35,473 nt of DNA from assembly GCA_938008665.1 (NCBI GenBank), contig CALLKA010000101.1, positions 1-35,473 on the forward strand, read 5' to 3'. The translations under genes were made by a program, and so were the position numbers. Positions 24,254 to 32,514 of the stretch are shown here, piece by piece. The DNA is from an uncultured Bacteroidota bacterium. GTDB lineage: Bacteria > Bacteroidota > Bacteroidia > Chitinophagales > Chitinophagaceae. Below the pieces are notes generated by a model. It was not told where the DNA came from, made no database searches, and saw only the letters and a list, made by a program, of their open reading frames with translations. Every line of letters starts with the position of its first letter. The first letter of the stretch is position 1.

Positions 24254-25288
24254 TTATTCTGCTTCATACCAACCATGTTGGTCGCGCACTTTAATCATTG
24301 ATGCTAATATATCATTCCATGTTTGTTGTTTGGTCATTACTTCATTCGGGAACATACAACCATCCCAACAAATATGTTTAAATCCTTTGGTTAATTCACC
24401 ATCTTCATTGCGTAACCAAAATCCTGCATGCTTTGCGATATCTAATTTACCATTTGGATCAAGGGCTTGACAGTGACGACCTGTTTTATCGTGCGCACCA
24501 GTGCCATGAACGGTTCCATCGTTTTGTGCAACATGAAAATCAAGTGTCCACGGGCGTAACGCTGCCGTTAATTTTTTTAATCCAGCATCTAAGGTTGCTT
24601 GATCATTCCAATCAAAATTTTCTGGTAAGATGCGATCCTGTGGACTATTGTATCCTAACAAATATAAAAGCGTGTGCGCCATATCCGCTTGGAATCCAAT
24701 ATTTGGACGATCTACTGATTCTAAAGTTTCAATCATTGCGGTCCAGCTATGCATTCCTCCCCAACAAATTTCTCCTTCTGCTGCTAATTTTTCTCCAAAA
24801 TCTGCGGCCACATCACAAGCCTCTCTAAACGTAGCTGCAATTAATTTTGTGTTGTTCACAGGATCTGCGCTCCAAGCTTCTGGCTTGCTCGCTGAATCAA
24901 TTCTTATAATACCACTTGGCCTTACACCAAACTCTTTTAATTTTTGACCAAAACGACATGATCTTTTTACCATGTCCACAAAAACTGCACGATCTTCTTT
25001 GGATCCCATCGCTGGTCCGCCCCAGATAGGCGCTACTAAGCTTCCTACATTTAAATTTAATTTGGCCACTTTTTCTGCAAATCTTTTAATGCCATCATCG
25101 GATTCATCAATATTAAAATGTGGTTCAAAAAGTCCAAGATCAATGCCGTCAAATTTTACGCCGTCTACTTCAGCGTTCACGGTTAAGTCCAATAGTGTAT
25201 CTAAACTAATGGGTGGTTCAGAATCTGGGCCCTTGCCTACAATACCCGGCCATGTTGCGTTGTGTAATTTTGGATAATTGTTTTTCAT
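24254..25288 (-). CDS. TIM-barrel sugar isomerase/epimerase (AP endonuclease 2 fold), larger type
   Basis: 344 residues, cytosolic. The xylose-isomerase-like TIM-barrel elements are visible: FDGIDLGLFEPHF, LVAPIWGGPAMG, EGEICWGGMHSW (E173, H180), GFQADMAHTLLY (D202, H205), LDFHVAQNDG (H252) and FKHICWDG (H305, D309). These acidic and histidine residues are likely metal ligands. It differs in length and core motifs from the neighbouring 3-epimerase-like protein, so the two are not duplicates. It could act as an isomerase, epimerase or hydratase on a keto-sugar. It overlaps the preceding gene by four bases (ATGA), indicating translational coupling. Confidence 0.82.
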   Translation of the reverse strand: MKNNYPKLHNATWPGIVGKGPDSEPPISLDTLLDLTVNAEVDGVKFDGIDLGLFEPHFNIDESDDGIKRFAEKVAKLNLNVGSLVAPIWGGPAMGSKEDRAVFVDMVKRSCRFGQKLKEFGVRPSGIIRIDSASKPEAWSADPVNNTKLIAATFREACDVAADFGEKLAAEGEICWGGMHSWTAMIETLESVDRPNIGFQADMAHTLLYLLGYNSPQDRILPENFDWNDQATLDAGLKKLTAALRPWTLDFHVAQNDGTVHGTGAHDKTGRHCQALDPNGKLDIAKHAGFWLRNEDGELTKGFKHICWDGCMFPNEVMTKQQTWNDILASMIKVRDQHGWYEAE

Positions 25289-26133
25289 ATGTTTTCGTTT
25301 AAATGTTTTTTAATAAATGCTAATCCGTTTTCAGCAATATCCCAAGGAGATGAATATTCGCGCCACACGTTAATAGCATTCGCAAAGTCTGGATCATTGC
25401 GCGAAAAAGCTTCAATGGTAAACCAGCCTTTATATTGAATGGATTTTAATGTTGAAAAAATATCCTCCCATTGTACATGACCATCACCTGGTGTACCCCG
25501 ATCATTTTCACTAATATGTACATGTGATAAAACTGGGCCAATGGTTTGTAAGGCTACGCCATTTTTTTTCTCTTCAATATTTGCGTGATGTGTATCATAC
25601 ATGGCTTGCACATTTGGATGATCAGCTAATGCAACTAATGTTTTTAATTGCTCCATGGTATTACACAAATAACACTCAAATCGATTGAGTGCCTCCACCG
25701 CTAATGTAATACCCGCTTGCTTCGCGTGTTCACCTGCTGCGTGCAACACCTCAGCACATAATGCATATTCAATTTGTTGGGGAGGTTGTTTGGTAAAAAC
25801 ACCATGCGCAGAATGAAAAGGACCACATAATATTTTTGCGTTCATATCATGCGCGCGGTCAATGCCCCATTTGATTCTGTCCAATGCTTTCGCGCGCACT
25901 GCAGGAGAAGGATCCACTGGATTTTCATCTTTACCAACCACAAAAACGCTCACGGTTTCAAGTCCAATATTTTTTGCATAGGCACCAAGGCGACTATATG
26001 CTTTTTCGTCAGGCGACCCCACCAAACACTCAACACCATCGTAACCAATTTTTTTTAATCGATCCAGGATTGGAAACAAATCGTCTGAAACCGAAGCAGA
26101 CCATGCTAGCGTATTAAAACCAATTTTATTCAT
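25285..26133 (-). CDS. D-tagatose/D-psicose 3-epimerase family protein
   Basis: 282 residues, cytosolic TIM barrel. Metal ligands E147 (VEALNRFE), D180 (MYDTHH), H206 (HVHISEND) and E241 (FTIEAFSR) are spaced 33, 26 and 35 residues apart, as in the Mn-dependent ketose 3-epimerases. The substrate-handling residues of that family also fit: E153, H183 and R212. It is therefore probably a true 3-epimerase acting on a ketose or keto-sugar. It is translationally coupled to the larger TIM-barrel gene and follows the ThuA gene by nine bases. The specific sugar is not determined by sequence. Confidence 0.87.
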   Translation of the reverse strand: MNKIGFNTLAWSASVSDDLFPILDRLKKIGYDGVECLVGSPDEKAYSRLGAYAKNIGLETVSVFVVGKDENPVDPSPAVRAKALDRIKWGIDRAHDMNAKILCGPFHSAHGVFTKQPPQQIEYALCAEVLHAAGEHAKQAGITLAVEALNRFECYLCNTMEQLKTLVALADHPNVQAMYDTHHANIEEKKNGVALQTIGPVLSHVHISENDRGTPGDGHVQWEDIFSTLKSIQYKGWFTIEAFSRNDPDFANAINVWREYSSPWDIAENGLAFIKKHLNENI

Positions 26134-26142
26134 GCTATACTT

Positions 26143-27042
26143 TTATTTTATTGTAGATGATACAATACCACGATACGGAACATTAATATTTATTTTTCCA
26201 GCCCAATTTTTAGGAATCTTTTTTCCAGCAATCCAATGCATTGCATTAATCACCAAATGTTGGAATGGCTCTTGATCAAAATCTTCAGGATGTCCCATCG
26301 TAGTAAAGAAAAATTTTGCGCCATAACTATTAGTACCCGTCCAGGTTACTGGATTGTCATATGCCTTTTTATCAGCAGGGTTGATGGAGTGTCCGTTCAT
26401 TAATAACACAGATCCTTTAATAGGGTAGCTAGGTAATACTTGATACAACCATGATCTTACATGAAAGTTGTCACCAACGCCCGTTAACAATTCATTGTTG
26501 GCTTCGCTCTTAATAATATTTACATCGGTAGATGATTCGTGTCCATAGTGTGTATGTTTTGCAACACCGCCCCAACCCGGAGGTGTGTTAAATGCAAATT
26601 CACCAAAGGCATTCCACTTTTGTAATGGATGACCTTTTGGATAATTGAAAGCATGCGTGGTTGTTCTAAATCCAACCAGTGGCTTTCCTGTTTTTAAATA
26701 ATCTTCAATATGTTGTATTTGGTCTGCTGGAAGTCTACGCCAACGAAGAAAAAAAACTGCAATGTCTGCTTCTTTCAATGCCTCCAATCCTGGAATATTT
26801 TCTTCCGCATTTTGATCAGGGAATGATTTTAATACTTTTGTTCTGAAACCATAATTTTTTTCAAGCTCGGCTGCAATGATGGGAAGCGTTGACTCTCCGC
26901 CATATTCATGGTCTCCTGTAACAAATACCACTAATGGTTTTTTGTTGGTTTTATTTTTTGAATTTTGGCTATAACCTAACATGGTCAATAATATAAAAAG
27001 CAAACAAAAGATACCCTGTTTTAATACGTAAAGTTTTTTCAT
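26143..27042 (-). CDS. Exported ThuA domain protein
   Basis: 299 residues with an N-terminal signal segment (QGIFCLLFILLTMLGYSQ). The ThuA (class I glutamine-amidotransferase-like) fold follows: FVTGDHEYGGESTLPII (40-56), ADIAVFFLRWRRLPADQI, GFRTTTHAF and GHPEDFDQEPFQHLVINAMHW. ThuA proteins are linked to trehalose/sucrose use through 3-keto intermediates, but their reaction is not settled. In this operon it is exported, together with the DUF1080 and heme proteins, so it probably works in the periplasm on the same substrate. It follows the large cytochrome fusion by 38 bases. Confidence 0.85.
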   Translation of the reverse strand: MKKLYVLKQGIFCLLFILLTMLGYSQNSKNKTNKKPLVVFVTGDHEYGGESTLPIIAAELEKNYGFRTKVLKSFPDQNAEENIPGLEALKEADIAVFFLRWRRLPADQIQHIEDYLKTGKPLVGFRTTTHAFNYPKGHPLQKWNAFGEFAFNTPPGWGGVAKHTHYGHESSTDVNIIKSEANNELLTGVGDNFHVRSWLYQVLPSYPIKGSVLLMNGHSINPADKKAYDNPVTWTGTNSYGAKFFFTTMGHPEDFDQEPFQHLVINAMHWIAGKKIPKNWAGKININVPYRGIVSSTIK

Positions 27043-27080
27043 ATAAAAATTTTAATCCTAGTTTAAAAAATGGTCGCCTA

Positions 27081-30000
27081 TTATTGTTCCATTGGGTGTA
27101 CTAATAATAGTTCATCGGGTGAATAAAATCCAACCTTATTTTTTATTTCTTCACGCACTCTTTTTACTGTTTTTTCGTCCACCGCCGATGCTTTGTTTCC
27201 GAATGAATTTCTAATATAGGTAATCACTGCTGCTACTTCTTTATCATTCAATAATCCACCATAAGGTGTCATTGGCACTTGTCCTGGATATTTTTTTCCA
27301 TTCACTACGATTGGACCATAAATACCTTTCAAAACAATTTTTATTAATCGATCTTGATTTCCTACAACCCATTTTGATTCGCTTAGTGGCGGAAAACCAG
27401 ATGCAACTAATCCCTTACCATTTGGTTGATGACATGTATTACAAAACCCATCTCGTAAATAAATTTCTTTTCCTGTTTGAATTAAGGTGGCACTTACTTC
27501 GCCAGCAACCTCTTTTATAGCTGGTGCTTTTTTAACCGCAACATTGTGCCCCTCCAAGTGCGCTACTGCTGTTTTGTGTGCTTTAATCATCCAGCTATCT
27601 AATGGTTTTTTTGCAGCTTCTGTTTCAATGGCCAAGCCTTTTTCTTTAGGCAACCAGGATGCTGCTACTATAGCTTCTAATCTTACGCGGCTATTTTCAT
27701 CTTTTGCTGCATTCAATAATAGGTTGGCTTGGTCTGGTAATTGTTTTTCATTGAAACGAACTACTTCAACCGCAGCGGCTCTAACGCGATAATCCTTTGC
27801 GTTTAATAATTGACGAAGTAAATCTTGATCCACTTTGTTTTGACCCCAGCTCACCCATAATGCTTCCATTAAAAACTTTTCATACGTCGGCGCTGTTTTA
27901 TCTAATTGTGCTACCCATGTTTTTAACTTTGGTAATACTTCACTTGCTGGATGTGCGCGTAATTCACGACGTGTTCTGTATCGTGTACGATATTCAGGGA
28001 GTGTTAGGTTATTTAATAACTCATCCACGCTTGCACCTGCTACTTTAGCTGGAACAACTAGAGGACGTGAAGGATACGTAATGCGATAGATACGACCGTG
28101 CACATGGTCTCTTAATGGATCGCGTGCATTATGTTGCATGTGTCCAATTAAAACATTGTGCCAGTCTGCAATATATAAAGAACCATCGGGCGCAAATTCT
28201 AAATCAACAGGACGGAAATTAAAGTCAGAAGAAGTCATGATATCATGACGAAGTTTGCTTTTATATCCAGTGCCATCATCAAACATTTGATGTTGTTTGG
28301 TTCCTAAAAAACCAATCGTATTATTAATTAATAAATCGCCTTGTACATTGTCAGGAAAATGTCGACTAGAAACAAATTCTATTCCTGATGTAGGGCGCAC
28401 CATTTGGCTTTCCTCTATAATATTAGCCGCTTTAGGAGTTGCTTCTGCATATCTTGATTTAACAGTGCCAGGCATCATCCAAGTAACTTCTGGTCCAGAT
28501 GTTTCTGCATAAAAAACTTGGCCCCACTCATCAAAAGCAATACCCCAAGGATTTGGAATTGAAAGCTGTGCAATGCGATCTAGTTTTTTATTTTTGGGAT
28601 CGTATCTAAAAAATCCTCCGTTGGTTCCACGAACAGGACCATAAGAGGTTTCAATATCGTTCAATAAAAAAACACCCTCGCCCATATAAATTGCACCAGA
28701 GGGGTCTGTCGTATATGCATGGTGCGCGTGATGTGTATCGTGGTCATCAAAACCGCTTAATAATATTTCACGGTTATCGGCAACGTCATCTCCATTGGTA
28801 TCTTTTAATAACATGAAGTTGGTTCCTTGAGAAAGATAAACACCTTCTGGTGCTAATTCAAATCCCAAAGGAAGTTGTAGACCATCTGCAAAGGTGGTTT
28901 GTTTATCTGCTTTTCCGTCACCATTGGTATCTTCTAAAATAATTAATTTGTCGTTTGGTTTTGGATCACCTGGCTTCCAATGTGGATAGGTGGGCATCAC
29001 GGCCACCCATAATCTTCCTTTGTTATCAAATGAAATTTGAACAGGGTTGGCTAGTTCAGGAAATTCAACTTCAGAAGCAAATAAATTTATTTTATAGCCC
29101 GGTGCCATTTTAAATTTATCAATTGCATCTTGACCATATAAATATTTCGGCGCTTCTGCTTTTCCTGTTGGCATAAAATTGGTTACTACAGCGGGTAGCG
29201 GTGATGTTTTTGCATCAGCTGATTCAAGGTCATATTTTTTTCCTTTAGCGGCAAACCAGACAGCAGAGTCGCGTATAACTGTCATCTCTCTAATTTTTTG
29301 AAGCTCTGCCGGATAATTTCCTGGACCAAATGGATCATAGCGACGTCCAAACACATGTACCCCATTCGGTGCTTTGAAATCATTGTGCCACATCCAATCC
29401 TTTTCAATTACCGCAGCTAACACATTTGCGCGATTCGCTTCATTAATGACTGGCGATTTTCCGAAAACCGCATCTACTAAAAATGGGGCAAACTTTTTAT
29501 AACCATCATCATTTAATTGAGATCCATCAATGGTTAAATCGTTGGTTGGGTTTTCAAGCCATGTTTTTGTAGGTGTAAATGCATCCACAAAAAGTACCCC
29601 GTTTTTTTCTGCCACTTGTTTCATGGCATCTTTATAAAGTTGTAGGTTTTTATTTTCTGCTTTTCCGTTGGGTAAGTCAAACTTATTGGAAAGATCTTCA
29701 AATGCAATTGGAGAAACAATCGCTAGCTGAGGTGCTGAACTGCCATTATATTTTTTTGATTTGGTATGTTTTATAAATGCTTCTAATTCTGCTTTATAAT
29801 TTTCAACACCGGCTGGTCCTTCAAAGGATTCATCAAAACCAAACATCGCAATAATAATATCGGCCCTATGTGTTGCAATCCATTCGTCGGGATAAGCTAA
29901 AAATCCTTCCATGCGCGGGTTGTCCGCTAATTCGGTTTGAAATTTTTCTGCGCCGGGAAAAGCCCAAGGGGTGGGGCGTCCAGAGTGTGGACGAAAGCCC

Positions 30001-30248
30001 GGTGTGTTACCACCATCACACATGTTGCGCACATACAATTCATTATTAGGATAACGAAGTTGAAGTTCGGTTTCAAAATAACCAAAGTTCATCATGCGCG
30101 AGCCTAAATTATTTCCCACTAAAATAATATGTGCTCCTTTTTTTACCTGTAGTTTACTTGGTGCTGCAGGATTAAATGCCAATAAGGCCACCCCAACAAC
30201 AGCAATGGTTGCGAATATTATTTTGTTTATGCTTTTTTTTATGTTCAT
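27081..30248 (-). CDS. PVC-type SGNH - beta-propeller - HEAT - cytochrome c fusion protein
   Basis: 1055 residues, exported (N-terminal KIIFATIAVVGVALLAF). Residues about 38-270 are an SGNH-hydrolase-like domain (IILVGNNLGSRMM, FGFDESFEG). A six-bladed propeller of the PVC membrane-bound dehydrogenase type runs over about 370-730 (FKMAPGYKINLFASE, DNKGRLWVAVMPTYPHW, LILEDTNGDGKAD). HEAT-like helices fill about 745-905, and a class I cytochrome c domain has heme site CNTCH (936-940) and likely axial M993 in GQVPMTPYGG. The architecture matches PVC-type heme-binding CxxCH proteins. It probably oxidises or binds a sugar and passes electrons on. In the SGNH part the usual Ser (GDS) is GNN and the usual DxxH is DGSQ, so esterase activity is doubtful. 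Confidence 0.88.
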   Translation of the reverse strand: MNIKKSINKIIFATIAVVGVALLAFNPAAPSKLQVKKGAHIILVGNNLGSRMMNFGYFETELQLRYPNNELYVRNMCDGGNTPGFRPHSGRPTPWAFPGAEKFQTELADNPRMEGFLAYPDEWIATHRADIIIAMFGFDESFEGPAGVENYKAELEAFIKHTKSKKYNGSSAPQLAIVSPIAFEDLSNKFDLPNGKAENKNLQLYKDAMKQVAEKNGVLFVDAFTPTKTWLENPTNDLTIDGSQLNDDGYKKFAPFLVDAVFGKSPVINEANRANVLAAVIEKDWMWHNDFKAPNGVHVFGRRYDPFGPGNYPAELQKIREMTVIRDSAVWFAAKGKKYDLESADAKTSPLPAVVTNFMPTGKAEAPKYLYGQDAIDKFKMAPGYKINLFASEVEFPELANPVQISFDNKGRLWVAVMPTYPHWKPGDPKPNDKLIILEDTNGDGKADKQTTFADGLQLPLGFELAPEGVYLSQGTNFMLLKDTNGDDVADNREILLSGFDDHDTHHAHHAYTTDPSGAIYMGEGVFLLNDIETSYGPVRGTNGGFFRYDPKNKKLDRIAQLSIPNPWGIAFDEWGQVFYAETSGPEVTWMMPGTVKSRYAEATPKAANIIEESQMVRPTSGIEFVSSRHFPDNVQGDLLINNTIGFLGTKQHQMFDDGTGYKSKLRHDIMTSSDFNFRPVDLEFAPDGSLYIADWHNVLIGHMQHNARDPLRDHVHGRIYRITYPSRPLVVPAKVAGASVDELLNNLTLPEYRTRYRTRRELRAHPASEVLPKLKTWVAQLDKTAPTYEKFLMEALWVSWGQNKVDQDLLRQLLNAKDYRVRAAAVEVVRFNEKQLPDQANLLLNAAKDENSRVRLEAIVAASWLPKEKGLAIETEAAKKPLDSWMIKAHKTAVAHLEGHNVAVKKAPAIKEVAGEVSATLIQTGKEIYLRDGFCNTCHQPNGKGLVASGFPPLSESKWVVGNQDRLIKIVLKGIYGPIVVNGKKYPGQVPMTPYGGLLNDKEVAAVITYIRNSFGNKASAVDEKTVKRVREEIKNKVGFYSPDELLLVHPMEQ

Positions 30249-30293
30249 TTTTTATATTGACGTGTGTGACGAATAAAAATTATTTTCGGTTTA

Positions 30294-31508
30294 TTATAAA
30301 ACCAAATCCGGATTTCGTGGACCGAAGTGTTTTAATATTACTATTGGATCAGTGTCAGAGTTGTTTACAATTTTTACTCCGTCTTTAGCAGCGGCTTCAC
30401 TTATAAAAAACTCATCGTTGGTCAACTGGCCATATCTAATTAATGCGGGCGTTTCAATATCCCAAACGCCCATTTTGCCGTGGCCCTGCATTACAATAAT
30501 ACCATAAGCAGCGCTGTCTTTTATAGTAACGGTTTGTCCTGGGAATACGGTTAATTCTTTTGCACTAAAATCATATGATTTATAACAAATCCAATTTTCA
30601 ATATATCCCTGTGCTTGCATTTCTTTTACATCATGTACTGGTTTTGGTGCCATAAAACGATTTTCCATCGTATTTGGATCAACGTTTAATTCCCAGTCCA
30701 GGACATCTAATAAAGCATCATAATCGCCGATGCTTTCTTTCGGTGTGCCATTCCATAATAATTCATCAGGAATAATTGCTTCGTTAACTAGAGATTGATA
30801 CATCGCAAAAACATCCGACGCTTTTTGTGGTTCATACGTACACATGCTTCCGGGCGCATGTAATAATCCAGGGGGTACATCCCAGCCAGTTCCTGGTTCT
30901 AGCTTATACGCTTGTGAATAGTTGGTGATTTTATTATCGCCCTTTGAAAAATTAACCAAGCATTCTTTAATTTGTTCTTTTGTTGTTCCTGGTGCAATTC
31001 CAATAAAAGTATACGGGAAGTCACCACCATGATTATTTAATTGGGGTGGAAAATAATACGCTTCTGGTTTTCCTTTTTGTCCAATCAGCGCTGCCTTTTC
31101 ATCATTATGGTGTACGTGATGTGGAAGTGGTCCCATGTTGTCAAAAAACTTTGAATACATTGGCCAGCTTTTATATTCATTCCACAAACGATCGCCGATG
31201 ATTTGTCCTTTTAATTCATCAATCACATCTTTTAATAAAACCTGTTGTGTTGTTTTTCCATCATTAAAAACAACAGGGCTCAACCCTTCGTTTTCACCAG
31301 TCAATGGTCCGTTTTTAGCGGGCGTTGTAGATGACAACCAGCGCTCATCAATACCGCCGCGCACACCACCTAATACATAATAATCATCAGGATGTAATTT
31401 AATACGACGACCTGGAACACAAAATGATCTTGGAACCCAAGTTGGTGCAAGACGTAATATTCCTTTTCCTTGTTCTAATGCTTTTTGTGCGATGCTTTTA
31501 TTTTCCAT
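30294..31508 (-). CDS. Mannose-6-phosphate isomerase-like cupin protein
   Basis: 404 residues, cytosolic. The zinc site of type I phosphomannose isomerases is recognisable: LPHHVHHND (H131, H133), KPEAYYFPP (E149) and VPPGLLHAPG (H217). A second cupin half lies at the C-terminus (ELTVFPGQTVTIKDSAAYGI, VMQGHGKMGVWDIE). The overall sequence is divergent from classical ManA, so the substrate may be another sugar or keto-sugar. It lies between the DUF4432 gene (13-base gap) and the large cytochrome fusion (45-base gap) in the operon. Confidence 0.75.
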   Translation of the reverse strand: MENKSIAQKALEQGKGILRLAPTWVPRSFCVPGRRIKLHPDDYYVLGGVRGGIDERWLSSTTPAKNGPLTGENEGLSPVVFNDGKTTQQVLLKDVIDELKGQIIGDRLWNEYKSWPMYSKFFDNMGPLPHHVHHNDEKAALIGQKGKPEAYYFPPQLNNHGGDFPYTFIGIAPGTTKEQIKECLVNFSKGDNKITNYSQAYKLEPGTGWDVPPGLLHAPGSMCTYEPQKASDVFAMYQSLVNEAIIPDELLWNGTPKESIGDYDALLDVLDWELNVDPNTMENRFMAPKPVHDVKEMQAQGYIENWICYKSYDFSAKELTVFPGQTVTIKDSAAYGIIVMQGHGKMGVWDIETPALIRYGQLTNDEFFISEAAAKDGVKIVNNSDTDPIVILKHFGPRNPDLVL

Positions 31509-31521
31509 ATTAAATAAATAT

Positions 31522-32508
31522 TTATTCTTGGTTGTTTAAAATTTCTATATGTAAATCATATTGTTTTGTTTCTCCGGGTGCAATAAAAATAAGTGAGCCG
31601 TCAGCGCGCGCCATTGATTGACCAATAGGTGGGTGGGTGCCGGGTTCGATGCCGGTTACATATTCACCACTTGCCCAATGTTGCCAGTTCGTTAACCAAG
31701 GCATTTGTTTTTTAGGAAATTTTAAAATAGCAGTTATGCCAATTTTTTTATTTTCAATGCCACAAATACAATCTCCATTATTATTTGGCTTTGCGTCAAT
31801 AAAAAAAACATCTTGACCGGGGCCGTTATGTTTATCATTGATTATAGGACAGGTTTTTGGCTGTTCGCCATTGCAAAATATTTGTGCGCCCTCGTCGGCA
31901 AGCGGCCAACCAAAATTACAATGATATAAAAGCATATGTGGTGCTGCTTCGTTTCCCCTATTTATTATTTCATCATGAATATGAATACACGCTTCACCTA
32001 GCGTCGCAGAGATAGTACGTTTTAATTCAAGCGCAGGTCCAAAAATTTTTGATTGTTTTATTATACCCGTCATGCTCATGGTATTAATTCCGCGCGCGGG
32101 GTCGGGTTGAATTATTGAAATAATTTCAGCGGGCGTATTGCTGATTAAATCGTGCACACCTCGCTCTCCAAATTCATCTTTTTCATCACCACCTACATGT
32201 GATAAACCACAGGTAGTCACAAGTCCGCCACCAAAAGTGCGCAGCCAATCGGCGCCCTTATTTGAAAAAGGTTGTGGCGCCATTACTCCAGGATGGCTTA
32301 GCCAAGCAATACTATGTTGATTAAAAAAAGCATCTGCAATATCCATTGCGCGATCAATTACCACCTTAAATCGAAGACCGCTTCCGGTATTAAACCAAGC
32401 AATGCGCACGCCCCGGCTAAGACCGTTGTCTAACACTGAGGTTTCAATGCCGCCCACCTGTGCAACATTTGAAACCTTATCACTCCATATGGCAATTGTT
32501 GACTGCAA
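31522..32508 (-). CDS. DUF4432 family protein, aldose 1-epimerase-like
   Basis: 328 residues, no signal peptide. The pattern GVRIAWFNTGSGLRFKVVID followed by RAMDIADAFF, then GGLVTTCGLSHVGG, LYHCNFGWPL, GIEPGTHPPIGQ and a closing APGETKQYDLHIEIL fits DUF4432, a galactose-mutarotase-like beta-sandwich family found with carbohydrate genes. It may equilibrate anomers or bind a keto-sugar; no family member gives a firm precedent that I can rely on. It starts seven bases after the first heme protein gene and is followed by the cupin gene. Confidence 0.82.
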   Translation of the reverse strand: MQSTIAIWSDKVSNVAQVGGIETSVLDNGLSRGVRIAWFNTGSGLRFKVVIDRAMDIADAFFNQHSIAWLSHPGVMAPQPFSNKGADWLRTFGGGLVTTCGLSHVGGDEKDEFGERGVHDLISNTPAEIISIIQPDPARGINTMSMTGIIKQSKIFGPALELKRTISATLGEACIHIHDEIINRGNEAAPHMLLYHCNFGWPLADEGAQIFCNGEQPKTCPIINDKHNGPGQDVFFIDAKPNNNGDCICGIENKKIGITAILKFPKKQMPWLTNWQHWASGEYVTGIEPGTHPPIGQSMARADGSLIFIAPGETKQYDLHIEILNNQE

Positions 32509-32514
32509 GTTTTT

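Noticed and set aside
24254..26133. The two adjacent TIM-barrel genes as a recent tandem duplication
   Set aside because: They differ in length (344 and 282 residues), in metal-site motifs and in overall sequence, so they are distinct enzymes.
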